Shown here in pieces: positions 1 to 6,500 of a DNA stretch of 8,330 nucleotides; position 1 is the first letter of the stretch; every line of letters begins with the position of its first letter. A program made the position numbers and the translations under genes. Source of the DNA: an uncultured Bacilli bacterium (GTDB lineage: Bacteria > Bacillota_I > Bacilli_A > RF39 > UBA660); the NCBI GenBank assembly GCA_934101445.1, contig CAKORQ010000031.1, positions 1-8,330 of the forward strand, given 5' to 3'. A model generated the notes under the pieces. That model saw nothing but the letters and a program-made list of their open reading frames with translations. It was not told where the DNA came from and did not search any database.

Positions 1-82
1 TTTTCCATCAAAATCACCTAGAAGTAGTTTACCACAAATAAGAAGTATTTCTAGTAAAAGTTATTTTGATATAGAAAAATAA
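1..82 (+). CDS. C-terminal end of an unidentified protein (partial)
   Basis: An open frame enters from the left edge at base 2 and runs 26 codons to TAA at 80-82. The last residues read SSKSYFDIEK. The piece is rich in Ser, Arg and Lys and has no motif I recognise. It could be the basic tail of a larger protein upstream of the window, or a chance open frame, because 26 open codons prove little in AT-rich DNA. Support comes from its orientation towards the terminator-like hairpin at 178-242, and from the lack of a comparable open frame on the other strand here. No function can be given. Confidence 0.4.
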   Translation, partial: FPSKSPRSSLPQIRSISSKSYFDIEK

Positions 83-177
83 AATGTTTTTTTAAATGAT
101 GTTGATAATTTCAAAGTAAAATAAAGAATCTTAATATAATTGATTTCTTAATGAACGATGATTTTTAAATTAAAAAA

Positions 178-242
178 AGAGCTGATTTTAACTATTCTTT
201 GAAATTAAATATTTGATTTAGAATAGTCTTCAGTTCTTTTTT
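178..242. terminator. Probable bidirectional terminator between convergent genes
   Basis: Two stacked stems are visible. The outer stem pairs AGAGCTGA (178-185) with TCAGTTCT (230-237), 8 pairs with one G-U. The inner stem pairs ACTATTCT (191-198) with AGAATAGT (220-227), 8 perfect pairs. A run of A lies to the left (172-178) and a run of T to the right (237-242), so a U-tract follows the hairpin whichever strand is transcribed. It lies about 100 bases past the plus-strand stop at 82 and touches the stop codon of the minus-strand gene at 241. The loop is long (21 bases) and an internal bulge separates the stems. I see no gene in the rest of 83-177. Confidence 0.7.
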
Positions 243-687
243 ATTGACATAAGTCATCAATAATATTTTTTGAATCTTTAACGATATAGTAATCTTCTAT
301 GTAAGTATTATTAGTATTACTGTTAATTTTATGACATTTTACAATATCAATATGATTATTTAAATAGTATATTTTAGTACCACCATCATTTAAGCCATCT
401 ACTTTTTTAATGTTATTAAGCATATTATCGAGATTAAATAAATTATCTTTTAAAGCGATGCTTAAATCGTAACTTTTACCAAATTTAGTGACATACTTAG
501 TATCTTTAAATTCAGAATAAACTTTTCTATTATCATTAAAAGTATAAATTACTTGATATTTGGGACTATCATTTAAAACTTTTCCAGCAATTTTGTCTTT
601 TTTTATTAAAAATAAAATTCCTCCTAAAACTACTAAGATAATTAAGATAGAGCCAGTGACAATAAAAATATTCTTTTTCTTTTGCAT
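241..687 (-). CDS. Small single-pass membrane protein, function unknown (148 aa)
   Basis: From the preferred start the protein has a short basic N-terminus (MQKKK), one hydrophobic helix at about residues 6-28, a KKDK stop-transfer flank, and about 115 polar residues probably outside the membrane. Two cysteines lie in that outer part, one near residue 118 and one second from the end (147), so a disulfide is possible. I do not recognise a domain. The frame extends 10 codons upstream to an ATG at 715-717, but that ATG overlaps the -10 box TATAAT (716-721) and has no ribosome binding site. The ATG at 685-687 is preceded by AAAAAGG five bases away and lies just downstream of the predicted transcript start, so I choose it. 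The leader carries the 9-base sequence AAAGGTTTA twice in tandem, giving a duplicated Shine-Dalgarno-like element. The gene is monocistronic, ends at the bidirectional terminator, and is divergent from the GH31 gene. Confidence 0.75.
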   Translation of the reverse strand: MQKKKNIFIVTGSILIILVVLGGILFLIKKDKIAGKVLNDSPKYQVIYTFNDNRKVYSEFKDTKYVTKFGKSYDLSIALKDNLFNLDNMLNNIKKVDGLNDGGTKIYYLNNHIDIVKCHKINSNTNNTYIEDYYIVKDSKNIIDDLCQ

Positions 688-715
688 ATAAACCTTTTTA
701 AACCTTTCTAAGTTC

Positions 716-743
716 ATTATATCATGGCTGGGGGGGTAGACAA
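716..743 (-). promoter_or_regulatory. Promoter of the small membrane protein gene, with G7 spacer
   Basis: On the minus strand, TTGTCT (743-738) is followed after 16 bases by TATAAT (721-716), with TGA directly in front of the hexamer (an extended -10). The spacer contains seven C on this strand (G on the plus strand at 730-736). Transcription would start near 709, leaving about 22 bases of leader before the ATG at 687. Confidence 0.65.
730..736. repeat. G7 homopolymer inside a promoter spacer
   Basis: Seven consecutive G on the plus strand, the longest G or C run I find in this AT-rich window. It lies between the -35 and -10 boxes of the minus-strand promoter at 716-743, where a change of one base would alter the 16-base spacing. 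Confidence 0.9.
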
Positions 744-773
744 GTATTAAAAAATAACAATAAATGAGAACTT

Positions 774-796
774 GTATTAGTCTAGAAATCTGATAC
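774..796. other. Imperfect inverted repeat upstream of the GH31 promoter
   Basis: GTATTAG (774-780) faces CTGATAC (790-796) across 9 bases, with one mismatch at DNA level (a G-U pair in RNA). It ends about 20 bases upstream of the GH31 -35 box and about 30 bases from the other divergent promoter. An operator for a dimeric regulator is possible. It does not match a catabolite-repression (cre) site. This is weak evidence. Confidence 0.25.
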
Positions 797-815
797 TAAC
801 AACTTATCATTTTTA

Positions 816-844
816 TTGAAAAAGAATTTTTAGTTTGCTATACT
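816..844 (+). promoter_or_regulatory. Promoter of the GH31 gene
   Basis: TTGAAA (816-821), a 17-base spacer and TATACT (839-844) with TGC in front of the -10. This is the best complete sigma-A-type promoter in the window. Transcription would start near 851, about 20 bases before the TTG start codon. Confidence 0.75.
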
Positions 845-871
845 TAAAATTAGAAAGAATAGGGATGCCAA

Positions 872-3484
872 TTGAGTATTTTAGGAAATCATTTTTTACC
901 AAATATGAATAATAGGATGACTAATCCAAAGGCTGTATTTAAAGGGAAAAATTATCGGATAAGTATAATTAGTGATATGATACTACGTTTAGAATATGAT
1001 GAAGAAGGAATATTCAATGATTATTTAACAGAAAATATTTTAAACAGAAACTTTCCTTTACCTCATTTAGATGTTCAAGAAGATCATGCTACTTTAATTG
1101 TTAATACTAAGTATTTTCGTTTACAGTATTTAAAGGAAAAGCCTTTTAAAGGTAGTCTTTTTGCCCCAGATTCGACTTTACGAGTAAATGTTTTAAATTC
1201 TACTGCTTACTGGTATTATGGTAGTGATGAGGTTAAGAATATTGCCTGTTTAAAACCTAATTTAGATTTAAAAAAGGAATTTATATTTGCTAGTGAGGCT
1301 TTAGAATTAGAAGATAACAAAGATAATAAATCAAAGGAAGTAGATGCTAAAAATAAGAAAAAAGAAGAGGCTAAAAAAGAAAAAGAACGATATAAAAAAG
1401 CAAAAAATAATATTTTTGAAAGACAAAAGAGTCTGTATTCTTTAGATGGTTTTAGTACTTTAGATGATTCTAATAGTATGATAATTGATGATAAAGGTTA
1501 TATGGTACCAAGAACGCATAAGTCTCTTGATTTATATGTTTTTGTTTATAATAAAGATTTTCGCTTGTTTTTAGGAGAGTATGCTACTTTAGCGGGGAGA
1601 TGTCCTTTAATACCAAGATATGCTTTAGGAATTTGGTGGTATAAGGATGATGTTTATACTTTTGATAATGTTAGAAAGTTAGTTTATGATTTTAATACTT
1701 ATCATATTCCGTTAAATGTTTTAGTGATGGGAAGTAATTGGCATATAAAGGATCCTAATGATTTAAAAAAGTTTAAGAGTGGCTTTACGTTTAATCGGGA
1801 TAAACTAGGAACTTTAAGTAATTTTACAACATTTTTACATGAAAGGGGGATTAGGTTAGGACTTAGTTTAGATCCTACCGAAGGGATTCATCCTCATGAG
1901 TTTAAATATCGAGATTATGCTAGTGAACTGGGGGTTAATGATAGTCAAGATTTACCATTTAATGTTTTAGATAAGAATGTAGTAGCGGCTTATTTAGATA
2001 AACTTATTGCACCTTTATATAATGATAATGTCGACTTTTTCTTTTTAGATGTTAGAACTAAAGATAAAAGAGTTATGAATGCTCTTAATTATTATCATTA
2101 TAATGATTATAAAAAGTTTACTAATAATCGCGGTATGATTTTAGCCCGTCCGGCTTCTTTAGGAGCATTAAGATATCCTATTCTTTATACAGGTGAAACG
2201 GAAGTAAGTTGGGATACTTTAAAAAAATTACCGGAGTTTATTAGTAGTTCTTATAATTCAGGACTTACCTGGTGGAGCAATGATATTGGGGGCTTTAAAG
2301 GGGGCATTGAAGATAGTGAGTTATATTTAAGATATGTGGAATTTGGTACCTTTAGCCCGATATTTAGATTTGCTTCTTCTTATGGACATTATTATAAAAG
2401 AGAACCATGGAGGTGGAATAATCAGGTTTTAAGAGTAGTTAAAGATTATTTAAATTTAAGAATTCAATTATCTAGTTATTTATATGCCGAGGGGTATAAG
2501 TATTATAAGTTAGGTATTCCTATTTTTATGCCTTTATATCATATGGTTCCTTCTATGCTTGATGAACCAGATTATAAGAATGAATATTTCTTTGGCAGTG
2601 AACTTTTAGTATCCCCAATAACGACTAAGAAAGATATAGCCATGCAACGTAGTGTAGAAAAAATTTATTTACCTAATGGAACTTGGTATGATTTTAAGAC
2701 TGGGAAAAGATTTAATGGTAATACTAGATATGTAATGTTTTTTAATGATGAAGATTATCCTGTTTTTGCCAAAAAAGGCTCTATTGTACCTATGTATGTT
2801 CCCGATAAAAATATAAATAATATTGGTGTTGCTAAGAATTTAGAGGTTCATATTTTCCCAGGGGAAAGTAATATATATAATTTATATGAAGATGATGGGG
2901 TAAGTTCTTTATATGAACAAGGTTATTATATTGTAACGAGATTTGATTATAATTATTTACAGAATAATTATACTTTGATAATTAGACCATATGAAGGTAA
3001 GAGTGGAATTATTCCGGATACGAGAAATTATAAGATTAGATTTAGAAACACGAGAACTGCTACTGATGTTAGAGTTTTGCAAGAGGCTTTAAAAAAAGAT
3101 TTTACAGCATATAGTGAAGATAGTGATTTTGTTATTGAAATTAATGATGTTTCTACAGTTAAACAGTTAACGATAATTTGTCGTGGAAAAGATATTGAAA
3201 TAGATGCTACGCGAATTTTAAATGAAGATATTGATGGTATTATTTCGGATATACCAGTTGAAACCACTTTGAAAAATGAAATTGCCAAGATTATGTTTAG
3301 TGAAAAAGATTATAGTGATAAACGAATTATGGTGAAAAAATTAAGGGGTAAGGGGCTTAGTGATTTATATATTAGAATGCTTTTAAGACTTCTTGAATAC
3401 ACTAGTAATAAGAATGGTAAGGCTAAAAATACGGTGAATAATAATGGAATCGGGAATTCTTTTAATAATCTAAAGACAAGTTAG
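872..3484 (+). CDS. GH31-family glycoside hydrolase-like protein with altered catalytic motifs (870 aa)
   Basis: A cytoplasmic protein (no signal peptide) with the domain order of GH31 alpha-glucosidases and alpha-xylosidases. It has an N-terminal beta domain (about 20-245), a TIM barrel (about 250-550) and C-terminal beta domains (about 550-780). Family signatures include GIWWYKDD (253-260), TWWSNDIGGF (466-475), SPIFRF (495-500) and YKREPWRW (508-515). Asp393 in FFFLDVR sits where the nucleophile belongs, but the usual DMNE motif is absent. The usual acid/base Asp of the [TS]GD motif is replaced by Glu442 (YTGETEVSW). Residues about 142-180 are a Lys/Glu-rich, coiled-coil-like insertion in the N-terminal domain. 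A helical tail (about 795-845) follows the beta domains, then a short Asn-rich end. The substrate is unknown; it may act on alpha-linked oligosaccharides, or be inactive. The start is TTG at 872: AGGG (861-864) lies 7 bases upstream and an in-frame TAG at 860 rules out anything earlier. An internal ATG at 905 has no good ribosome binding site. Confidence 0.9.
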   Translation: MSILGNHFLPNMNNRMTNPKAVFKGKNYRISIISDMILRLEYDEEGIFNDYLTENILNRNFPLPHLDVQEDHATLIVNTKYFRLQYLKEKPFKGSLFAPDSTLRVNVLNSTAYWYYGSDEVKNIACLKPNLDLKKEFIFASEALELEDNKDNKSKEVDAKNKKKEEAKKEKERYKKAKNNIFERQKSLYSLDGFSTLDDSNSMIIDDKGYMVPRTHKSLDLYVFVYNKDFRLFLGEYATLAGRCPLIPRYALGIWWYKDDVYTFDNVRKLVYDFNTYHIPLNVLVMGSNWHIKDPNDLKKFKSGFTFNRDKLGTLSNFTTFLHERGIRLGLSLDPTEGIHPHEFKYRDYASELGVNDSQDLPFNVLDKNVVAAYLDKLIAPLYNDNVDFFFLDVRTKDKRVMNALNYYHYNDYKKFTNNRGMILARPASLGALRYPILYTGETEVSWDTLKKLPEFISSSYNSGLTWWSNDIGGFKGGIEDSELYLRYVEFGTFSPIFRFASSYGHYYKREPWRWNNQVLRVVKDYLNLRIQLSSYLYAEGYKYYKLGIPIFMPLYHMVPSMLDEPDYKNEYFFGSELLVSPITTKKDIAMQRSVEKIYLPNGTWYDFKTGKRFNGNTRYVMFFNDEDYPVFAKKGSIVPMYVPDKNINNIGVAKNLEVHIFPGESNIYNLYEDDGVSSLYEQGYYIVTRFDYNYLQNNYTLIIRPYEGKSGIIPDTRNYKIRFRNTRTATDVRVLQEALKKDFTAYSEDSDFVIEINDVSTVKQLTIICRGKDIEIDATRILNEDIDGIISDIPVETTLKNEIAKIMFSEKDYSDKRIMVKKLRGKGLSDLYIRMLLRLLEYTSNKNGKAKNTVNNNGIGNSFNNLKTS

Positions 3485-3497
3485 GAAAGAAGAAAAC

Positions 3498-3525
3498 TTG
3501 CAGATACAAATTATTGTGTTATAAT
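3498..3525 (+). promoter_or_regulatory. Promoter of the 73-aa protein / HD-domain operon
   Basis: A perfect extended -10, TGT before TATAAT (3520-3525), with a poor -35, TTGCAG (3498-3503), 16 bases upstream. The -35 overlaps the right arm of a perfect 6-base inverted repeat, CAAGTT (3477-3482) and AACTTG (3495-3500). That repeat lacks a T-tract, so it is not a terminator and may be an operator. Transcription would start near 3532, leaving a leader of about 18 bases. Confidence 0.65.
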
Positions 3526-3549
3526 AAGAAAGAAAAAAAGAGGAAAAAT

Positions 3550-3771
3550 ATGAAAATATATCAAGTTTTATTGTTAATAGGAGTTATTCTTGCTAGTATT
3601 GCAACTTCATTTTATTTAGTTAAAATGGTTAGTTTGTTATTAAGAAGTAAAGATAGTAAGAAAATAACAGATAAAGAATTAGATAGTAATTTAAGGTATA
3701 TGGTTATTTCTATTATTTTACTGACTATTTGTTCTTTTGTATATTGTATTACTAGTATTATTGGTAATTAG
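3550..3771 (+). CDS. Small membrane protein with two transmembrane helices (73 aa)
   Basis: The protein has a hydrophobic helix at about residues 4-31, a charged loop (RSKDSKKITDKELDSN, about 32-47) and a second helix at about 50-71, with two Cys in the second helix. I recognise no family. The start is ATG at 3550 with GAGG (3540-3543) six bases before it. The frame also extends upstream to a TTG at 3514, but that codon lies upstream of the -10 box and cannot be in the transcript. The TAG stop (3769-3771) overlaps the ribosome binding site of the HD-domain gene, which starts 12 bases later, so the two genes are probably co-transcribed and translationally coupled. Whether the two proteins act together is unknown. 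Confidence 0.75.
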   Translation: MKIYQVLLLIGVILASIATSFYLVKMVSLLLRSKDSKKITDKELDSNLRYMVISIILLTICSFVYCITSIIGN

Positions 3772-3783
3772 GTGGCTGTTTAG

Positions 3784-4290
3784 ATGTCGATAAAAAAGAG
3801 ATTAGAGTATGAAGAAATTGTTGGAGATATTCTTGATAATGAGGAGTTTAAGAAGTTACATTTAGAGCCTCATCATGGAATTAGTAGATATGACCATGTT
3901 TTAAGAGTATCAAAAGTATCTTACTTTTTAGCCCGAAATTTAAAATTAAATAATTTAGAAGAAATTACTAGAGCGGCTTTGTTACATGATTTTTATTTTG
4001 ATAAAGATTTAACTGAGTATGATGCTTATGAAAAGTTAAGTAGGCATCCTAAGGCTGCTTTAACGGAGGCTTCTAAGTATTATAATTTAACTAGTTTAGA
4101 AGAAGATATTATTGTTAAACATATGTATCCTCATACTAAAGATAAACCTAAGTATGTAGGTTCTTACTTAGTTTCTATTAGTGATAAGTTAGTGGCTACT
4201 TATGAAATGGTAAGATTTAAAGTTTCATTAAGATTAGGTATTTATTTAATTTTTATTTATAATGTTGTAAGTATAAGGATGCAACAATAA
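3784..4290 (+). CDS. HD-domain metal-dependent phosphohydrolase (168 aa)
   Basis: A soluble-looking single-domain protein with a complete HD signature: His38 (YDHVLRV), the His68-Asp69 doublet (AALLHDFYF), His113 and His117 (IVKHMYPHT), and Asp134 (SISDKLVATYE). HD proteins bind one or two divalent metals with these residues and hydrolyse phosphate esters such as nucleotides or cyclic dinucleotides. The substrate cannot be read from the sequence. The last 25 residues are hydrophobic (LRLGIYLIFIYNVV) and could form a packing helix or peripheral membrane contact. The start is ATG at 3784, with AGGTGG (3770-3775) eight bases upstream overlapping the stop of the preceding gene. The 3' end overlaps an inverted repeat (4273-4302), and tRNA-Arg begins 14 bases after the stop codon, so read-through into the tRNA is likely. 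Confidence 0.88.
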   Translation: MSIKKRLEYEEIVGDILDNEEFKKLHLEPHHGISRYDHVLRVSKVSYFLARNLKLNNLEEITRAALLHDFYFDKDLTEYDAYEKLSRHPKAALTEASKYYNLTSLEEDIIVKHMYPHTKDKPKYVGSYLVSISDKLVATYEMVRFKVSLRLGIYLIFIYNVVSIRMQQ

Positions 4291-4302
4291 AAAAATCCTT
4301 AT
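4273..4302 (+). other. Perfect 8-base inverted repeat at the end of the HD gene
   Basis: ATAAGGAT (4273-4280) pairs perfectly with ATCCTTAT (4295-4302) across a 14-base loop that contains the stop codon. No T-tract follows; tRNA-Arg begins three bases later. It is therefore probably not a terminator, and could be a processing or stability structure between mRNA and tRNA in a shared transcript. Confidence 0.45.
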
Positions 4303-4304
4303 CT

Positions 4305-4381
4305 GTCCTTGTAGCTCAGCTGGATAGAGCAATCGCCTCCTAAGCGATAGGTCGTGTGTTCAAATCACATCAAGGACGCCA
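4305..4381 (+). tRNA. tRNA-Arg (anticodon CCT)
   Basis: A full cloverleaf is visible. The acceptor GTCCTTG (4305-4311) pairs with CAAGGAC (4371-4377), followed by discriminator G and an encoded CCA (4379-4381). The D arm is GCTC/GAGC. The anticodon arm is ATCGC/GCGAT with loop CTCCTAA, so the anticodon is CCT, reading AGG. The T arm is GTGTG/CACAT with loop TTCAAAT. It starts 14 bases after the HD-domain gene and is followed by a terminator at 4431-4462. Confidence 0.97.
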
Positions 4382-4430
4382 TTTTTGATTATATTACATA
4401 AAATATTGTTTAAAAGACTTCGGTCAATAA

Positions 4431-4462
4431 AGAGGGCATTTCTTTGGAGGAATGCTTTTTTT
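4431..4462 (+). terminator. Rho-independent terminator after tRNA-Arg
   Basis: GCATT (4436-4440) pairs with AATGC (4451-4455), and the flanking purines can extend the stem by A-U and G-U pairs with the T-tract. Seven T follow (4456-4462). A short GAC-TTCG-GTC hairpin, a stable UUCG-type tetraloop, sits just upstream at 4416-4425. This ends the HD-domain/tRNA transcript. Confidence 0.65.
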
Positions 4463-4497
4463 ATGTTTAATTTTATCTTTTTTAAATTTTATTGTTG

Positions 4498-4506
4498 TGG
4501 TAAAAT
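4498..4506 (+). promoter_or_regulatory. Extended -10 promoter of the Asn-rich membrane protein gene
   Basis: TGG directly precedes TAAAAT (4501-4506). No convincing -35 is seen 17 bases upstream, only a T-rich stretch. Transcription would start near 4513, just ahead of the ribosome binding site AGAGGAG (4516-4522). Confidence 0.55.
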
Positions 4507-4532
4507 TAAGATAATAGAGGAGTTTAAATTAT

Positions 4533-6467
4533 ATGAATAATAATAATAATAATAACCAAGTTCCTTCCGTAGATGATATTTTTGGAACTGGTGCTGGTAA
4601 TAATCAAGGTAATAATGGAAGTTTAGAAAATACAAATTTTAATAATAGTCAAATATTAAATGGGGCAAGTGCTAATGTTTCTTCGGCAGAGCCAAATGTT
4701 AATGAAAGTGTTAATTTTGATAATAATAATGCAAATAATAGTCAAGTTTCTAGTGTAGATGCTTCTAATGTTGTTAATATACAAGATGTTTTTGGTAGTG
4801 TAAGTGGAGAATCTTCTATGCAAATACCAAATGGTACTTTGCCAAGTAGTAATGTTGATAATAACCTTAATAATATAAATCCAAGTGAAATTACTTTTAA
4901 CGGAAATAGTACGCCAGATGTTCCTACTTTCCAGGTTAATGATAATGTTAATACATTTTCTAATAATAATAACGTTAACTTGAATGGTGAAAATATTCAG
5001 GGTGCCAATAGAACAGAAAATAATATGGGCGCTTTTGGTAATATTGATGTTAATAGCGTTCAAAACGAAGTATCAAACAACGTAGTTTTAGGCGCTACTA
5101 ACAGTCAAGTAGATATTCAAAATCCGGTTTCAAATGCTAGTGATGTTAACTCTAATGTTATAAATCAAGATGGTAATGCACTTAGCACGGTACCAGTTAA
5201 TCCAGAGCCAGTAAATCCTGATAGTTCTGTAGGTGTTGGAATTGTTATTGCTAATGGCAATACTGGTTTTAATCCAGTTGATGTTCAAGGTCAAAGTTCC
5301 GTTTCTAATCAGGTTATTCCTAATGATTTTAATAAAGGGGTTGTTTCTAATGTGATAAATCAAAATAACATGAGCGTTGATACTAACCAGATTCAAGTAA
5401 ATACATTAGATAATAGTACGAATATTAATCAAAATAATCTTGATATTAATGGTCATAATGAAAATAATAAAGAACAATTTAGTGATGAAGAACTAGTTAC
5501 CGCCTACGTTGGGGAAAAATATAACAAATTTAAAAGTAGTAAGTTTAATATATGGGTTTTATTATTTGGACCTTTATATTTAGCCTATAGAAAAATGTTT
5601 TGGTATGGAATTGGATTGTGCGTTATAGAATCATTTTTAACGAATTTTATAAAAATTGGGATTATATTTGGTTTAATTTTAAGAGTGGTTTTAGCCGTAT
5701 TTATTAATAAGTTTTATTTACAAGAGGCAAGTAAAAGAGTTAATAAAATTAAGAGCGAAAATGCAAATGTAAGTAAAGATGGTTTAGTTTTAGCAAGTAA
5801 AATTACTGGGGGAGTTAGTAAGGATTTATTAGCGCTTGCTATGTATGTTACAGGTACTATTACTACTATCGCTTTAATTATTTCTATGATAACGGGAACT
5901 GTTGGTTTCTTCAAAGATATTCTTAGTAATATAAAATGGAAGGTAACTGATAATAATAATCCAAATAATAATCCAAGCAATGATGATTCTAATAATATTA
6001 GTAACGATTCAAATGAAAATTATACATTTGATGGGGTTATATCTTATAATACCGGAATAAATATTAATAATACTTTTAATATTGCGATACCAAGTGGTTT
6101 TTCTGAAGATTCATTCTGGGGAAGTAGTGATTATCACTTTAATTATGAGTTAGATAGTAACCAAACATTTGGCGATTGTAAGTTTTCATTTTATAGTCCT
6201 AATGGGTATAAAAGTGCGGAAGGTCTTGCTAAGGCTATGCAAAAATATTATGTTAAAAATAGTTTGGAAACTTCAGTAACTACAGCAAAAATAAATAATA
6301 TTAATTGGTATAGTTTTTCTAATGTTGATTCTTTTTCTACGGAATATTATTATCTTATGAGTAAAGATGATAAAGTGTATGTAGTAAGTTATGAAAGTGG
6401 TAAAGATAATTTAGATATTTGTAATTCTTATAAAGATAGTATTATGAATAGTATTAGTTTAAAATAG
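4533..6467 (+). CDS. Asn-rich membrane protein with DUF2628-like block and C-terminal extracytoplasmic domain (644 aa)
   Basis: Residues 1 to about 315 are low complexity: Asn, Ser, Val, Gly and Gln dominate, hydrophobic segments are absent, and a short motif occurs twice (VDDIFG at 13-18, IQDVFG at 83-88). Residues about 318-405 resemble DUF2628: acidic and Tyr residues, then FNIWVLLFGPLYLAYRKMFW and further hydrophobic helices to about 390. Another transmembrane helix lies at about 432-459. A second Asn-rich linker (about 473-495) leads to a folded-looking C-terminal domain (about 498-644) with two Cys (549, 630) that may form a disulfide. The most likely topology has the N-terminal tail in the cytoplasm and the C-terminal domain outside, but helix number is uncertain. 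The start is ATG at 4533, with AGAGGAG ten bases upstream. The gene has its own promoter and terminator. The function is unknown; the DUF2628 assignment rests on the W.L.FGP.YL.YRKM pattern, from memory. Confidence 0.82.
   Translation: MNNNNNNNQVPSVDDIFGTGAGNNQGNNGSLENTNFNNSQILNGASANVSSAEPNVNESVNFDNNNANNSQVSSVDASNVVNIQDVFGSVSGESSMQIPNGTLPSSNVDNNLNNINPSEITFNGNSTPDVPTFQVNDNVNTFSNNNNVNLNGENIQGANRTENNMGAFGNIDVNSVQNEVSNNVVLGATNSQVDIQNPVSNASDVNSNVINQDGNALSTVPVNPEPVNPDSSVGVGIVIANGNTGFNPVDVQGQSSVSNQVIPNDFNKGVVSNVINQNNMSVDTNQIQVNTLDNSTNINQNNLDINGHNENNKEQFSDEELVTAYVGEKYNKFKSSKFNIWVLLFGPLYLAYRKMFWYGIGLCVIESFLTNFIKIGIIFGLILRVVLAVFINKFYLQEASKRVNKIKSENANVSKDGLVLASKITGGVSKDLLALAMYVTGTITTIALIISMITGTVGFFKDILSNIKWKVTDNNNPNNNPSNDDSNNISNDSNENYTFDGVISYNTGININNTFNIAIPSGFSEDSFWGSSDYHFNYELDSNQTFGDCKFSFYSPNGYKSAEGLAKAMQKYYVKNSLETSVTTAKINNINWYSFSNVDSFSTEYYYLMSKDDKVYVVSYESGKDNLDICNSYKDSIMNSISLK
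4536..4553 (+). repeat. (AAT)6 microsatellite at the start of the Asn-rich gene
   Basis: Six AAT triplets directly follow the ATG, then AAC, giving seven Asn. Because the unit is three bases, slippage would change the Asn count but not the frame. Confidence 0.85.
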
Positions 6468-6478
6468 ATGATATTTCT

Positions 6479-6500
6479 AGATGACTTTGGTCATCTTTTT
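6479..6500 (+). terminator. Rho-independent terminator of the Asn-rich gene
   Basis: AGATGAC (6479-6485) pairs perfectly with GTCATCT (6490-6496) across the loop TTTG, followed by T to 6500. It starts 12 bases after the TAG stop at 6467. It overlaps the last codons of the converging carboxypeptidase gene, whose TGA is at 6493-6491. No matching U-tract is seen for the minus strand, so it probably works only for plus-strand transcription. Confidence 0.85.

Noticed and set aside
3028..3288. Minus-strand 86-codon open frame inside the GH31 gene
   Set aside because: It lies wholly within a strong coding gene, has no ribosome binding site or promoter, and its composition is that expected of a complementary shadow frame.
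3477..3500. CAAGTT/AACTTG inverted repeat as a terminator of the GH31 gene
   Set aside because: No T-tract follows, and the right arm overlaps the next promoter's -35 region.
4305..4381. tRNA-Arg as an integration site for a mobile element
   Set aside because: I found no second copy of the tRNA 3' end in the window and no integrase or phage-like genes nearby.
4656..5396. Two minus-strand open frames rich in Ile, Asn and Thr opposite the Asn-rich tail
   Set aside because: They are the complement of the repetitive Asn/Val codons; no start signals support them.
6491..6493. TGA read as Trp (Mycoplasma code), extending the carboxypeptidase
   Set aside because: All recognisable Trp codons in conserved motifs are TGG, and the frame ends naturally after a basic-tailed membrane anchor at this TGA.
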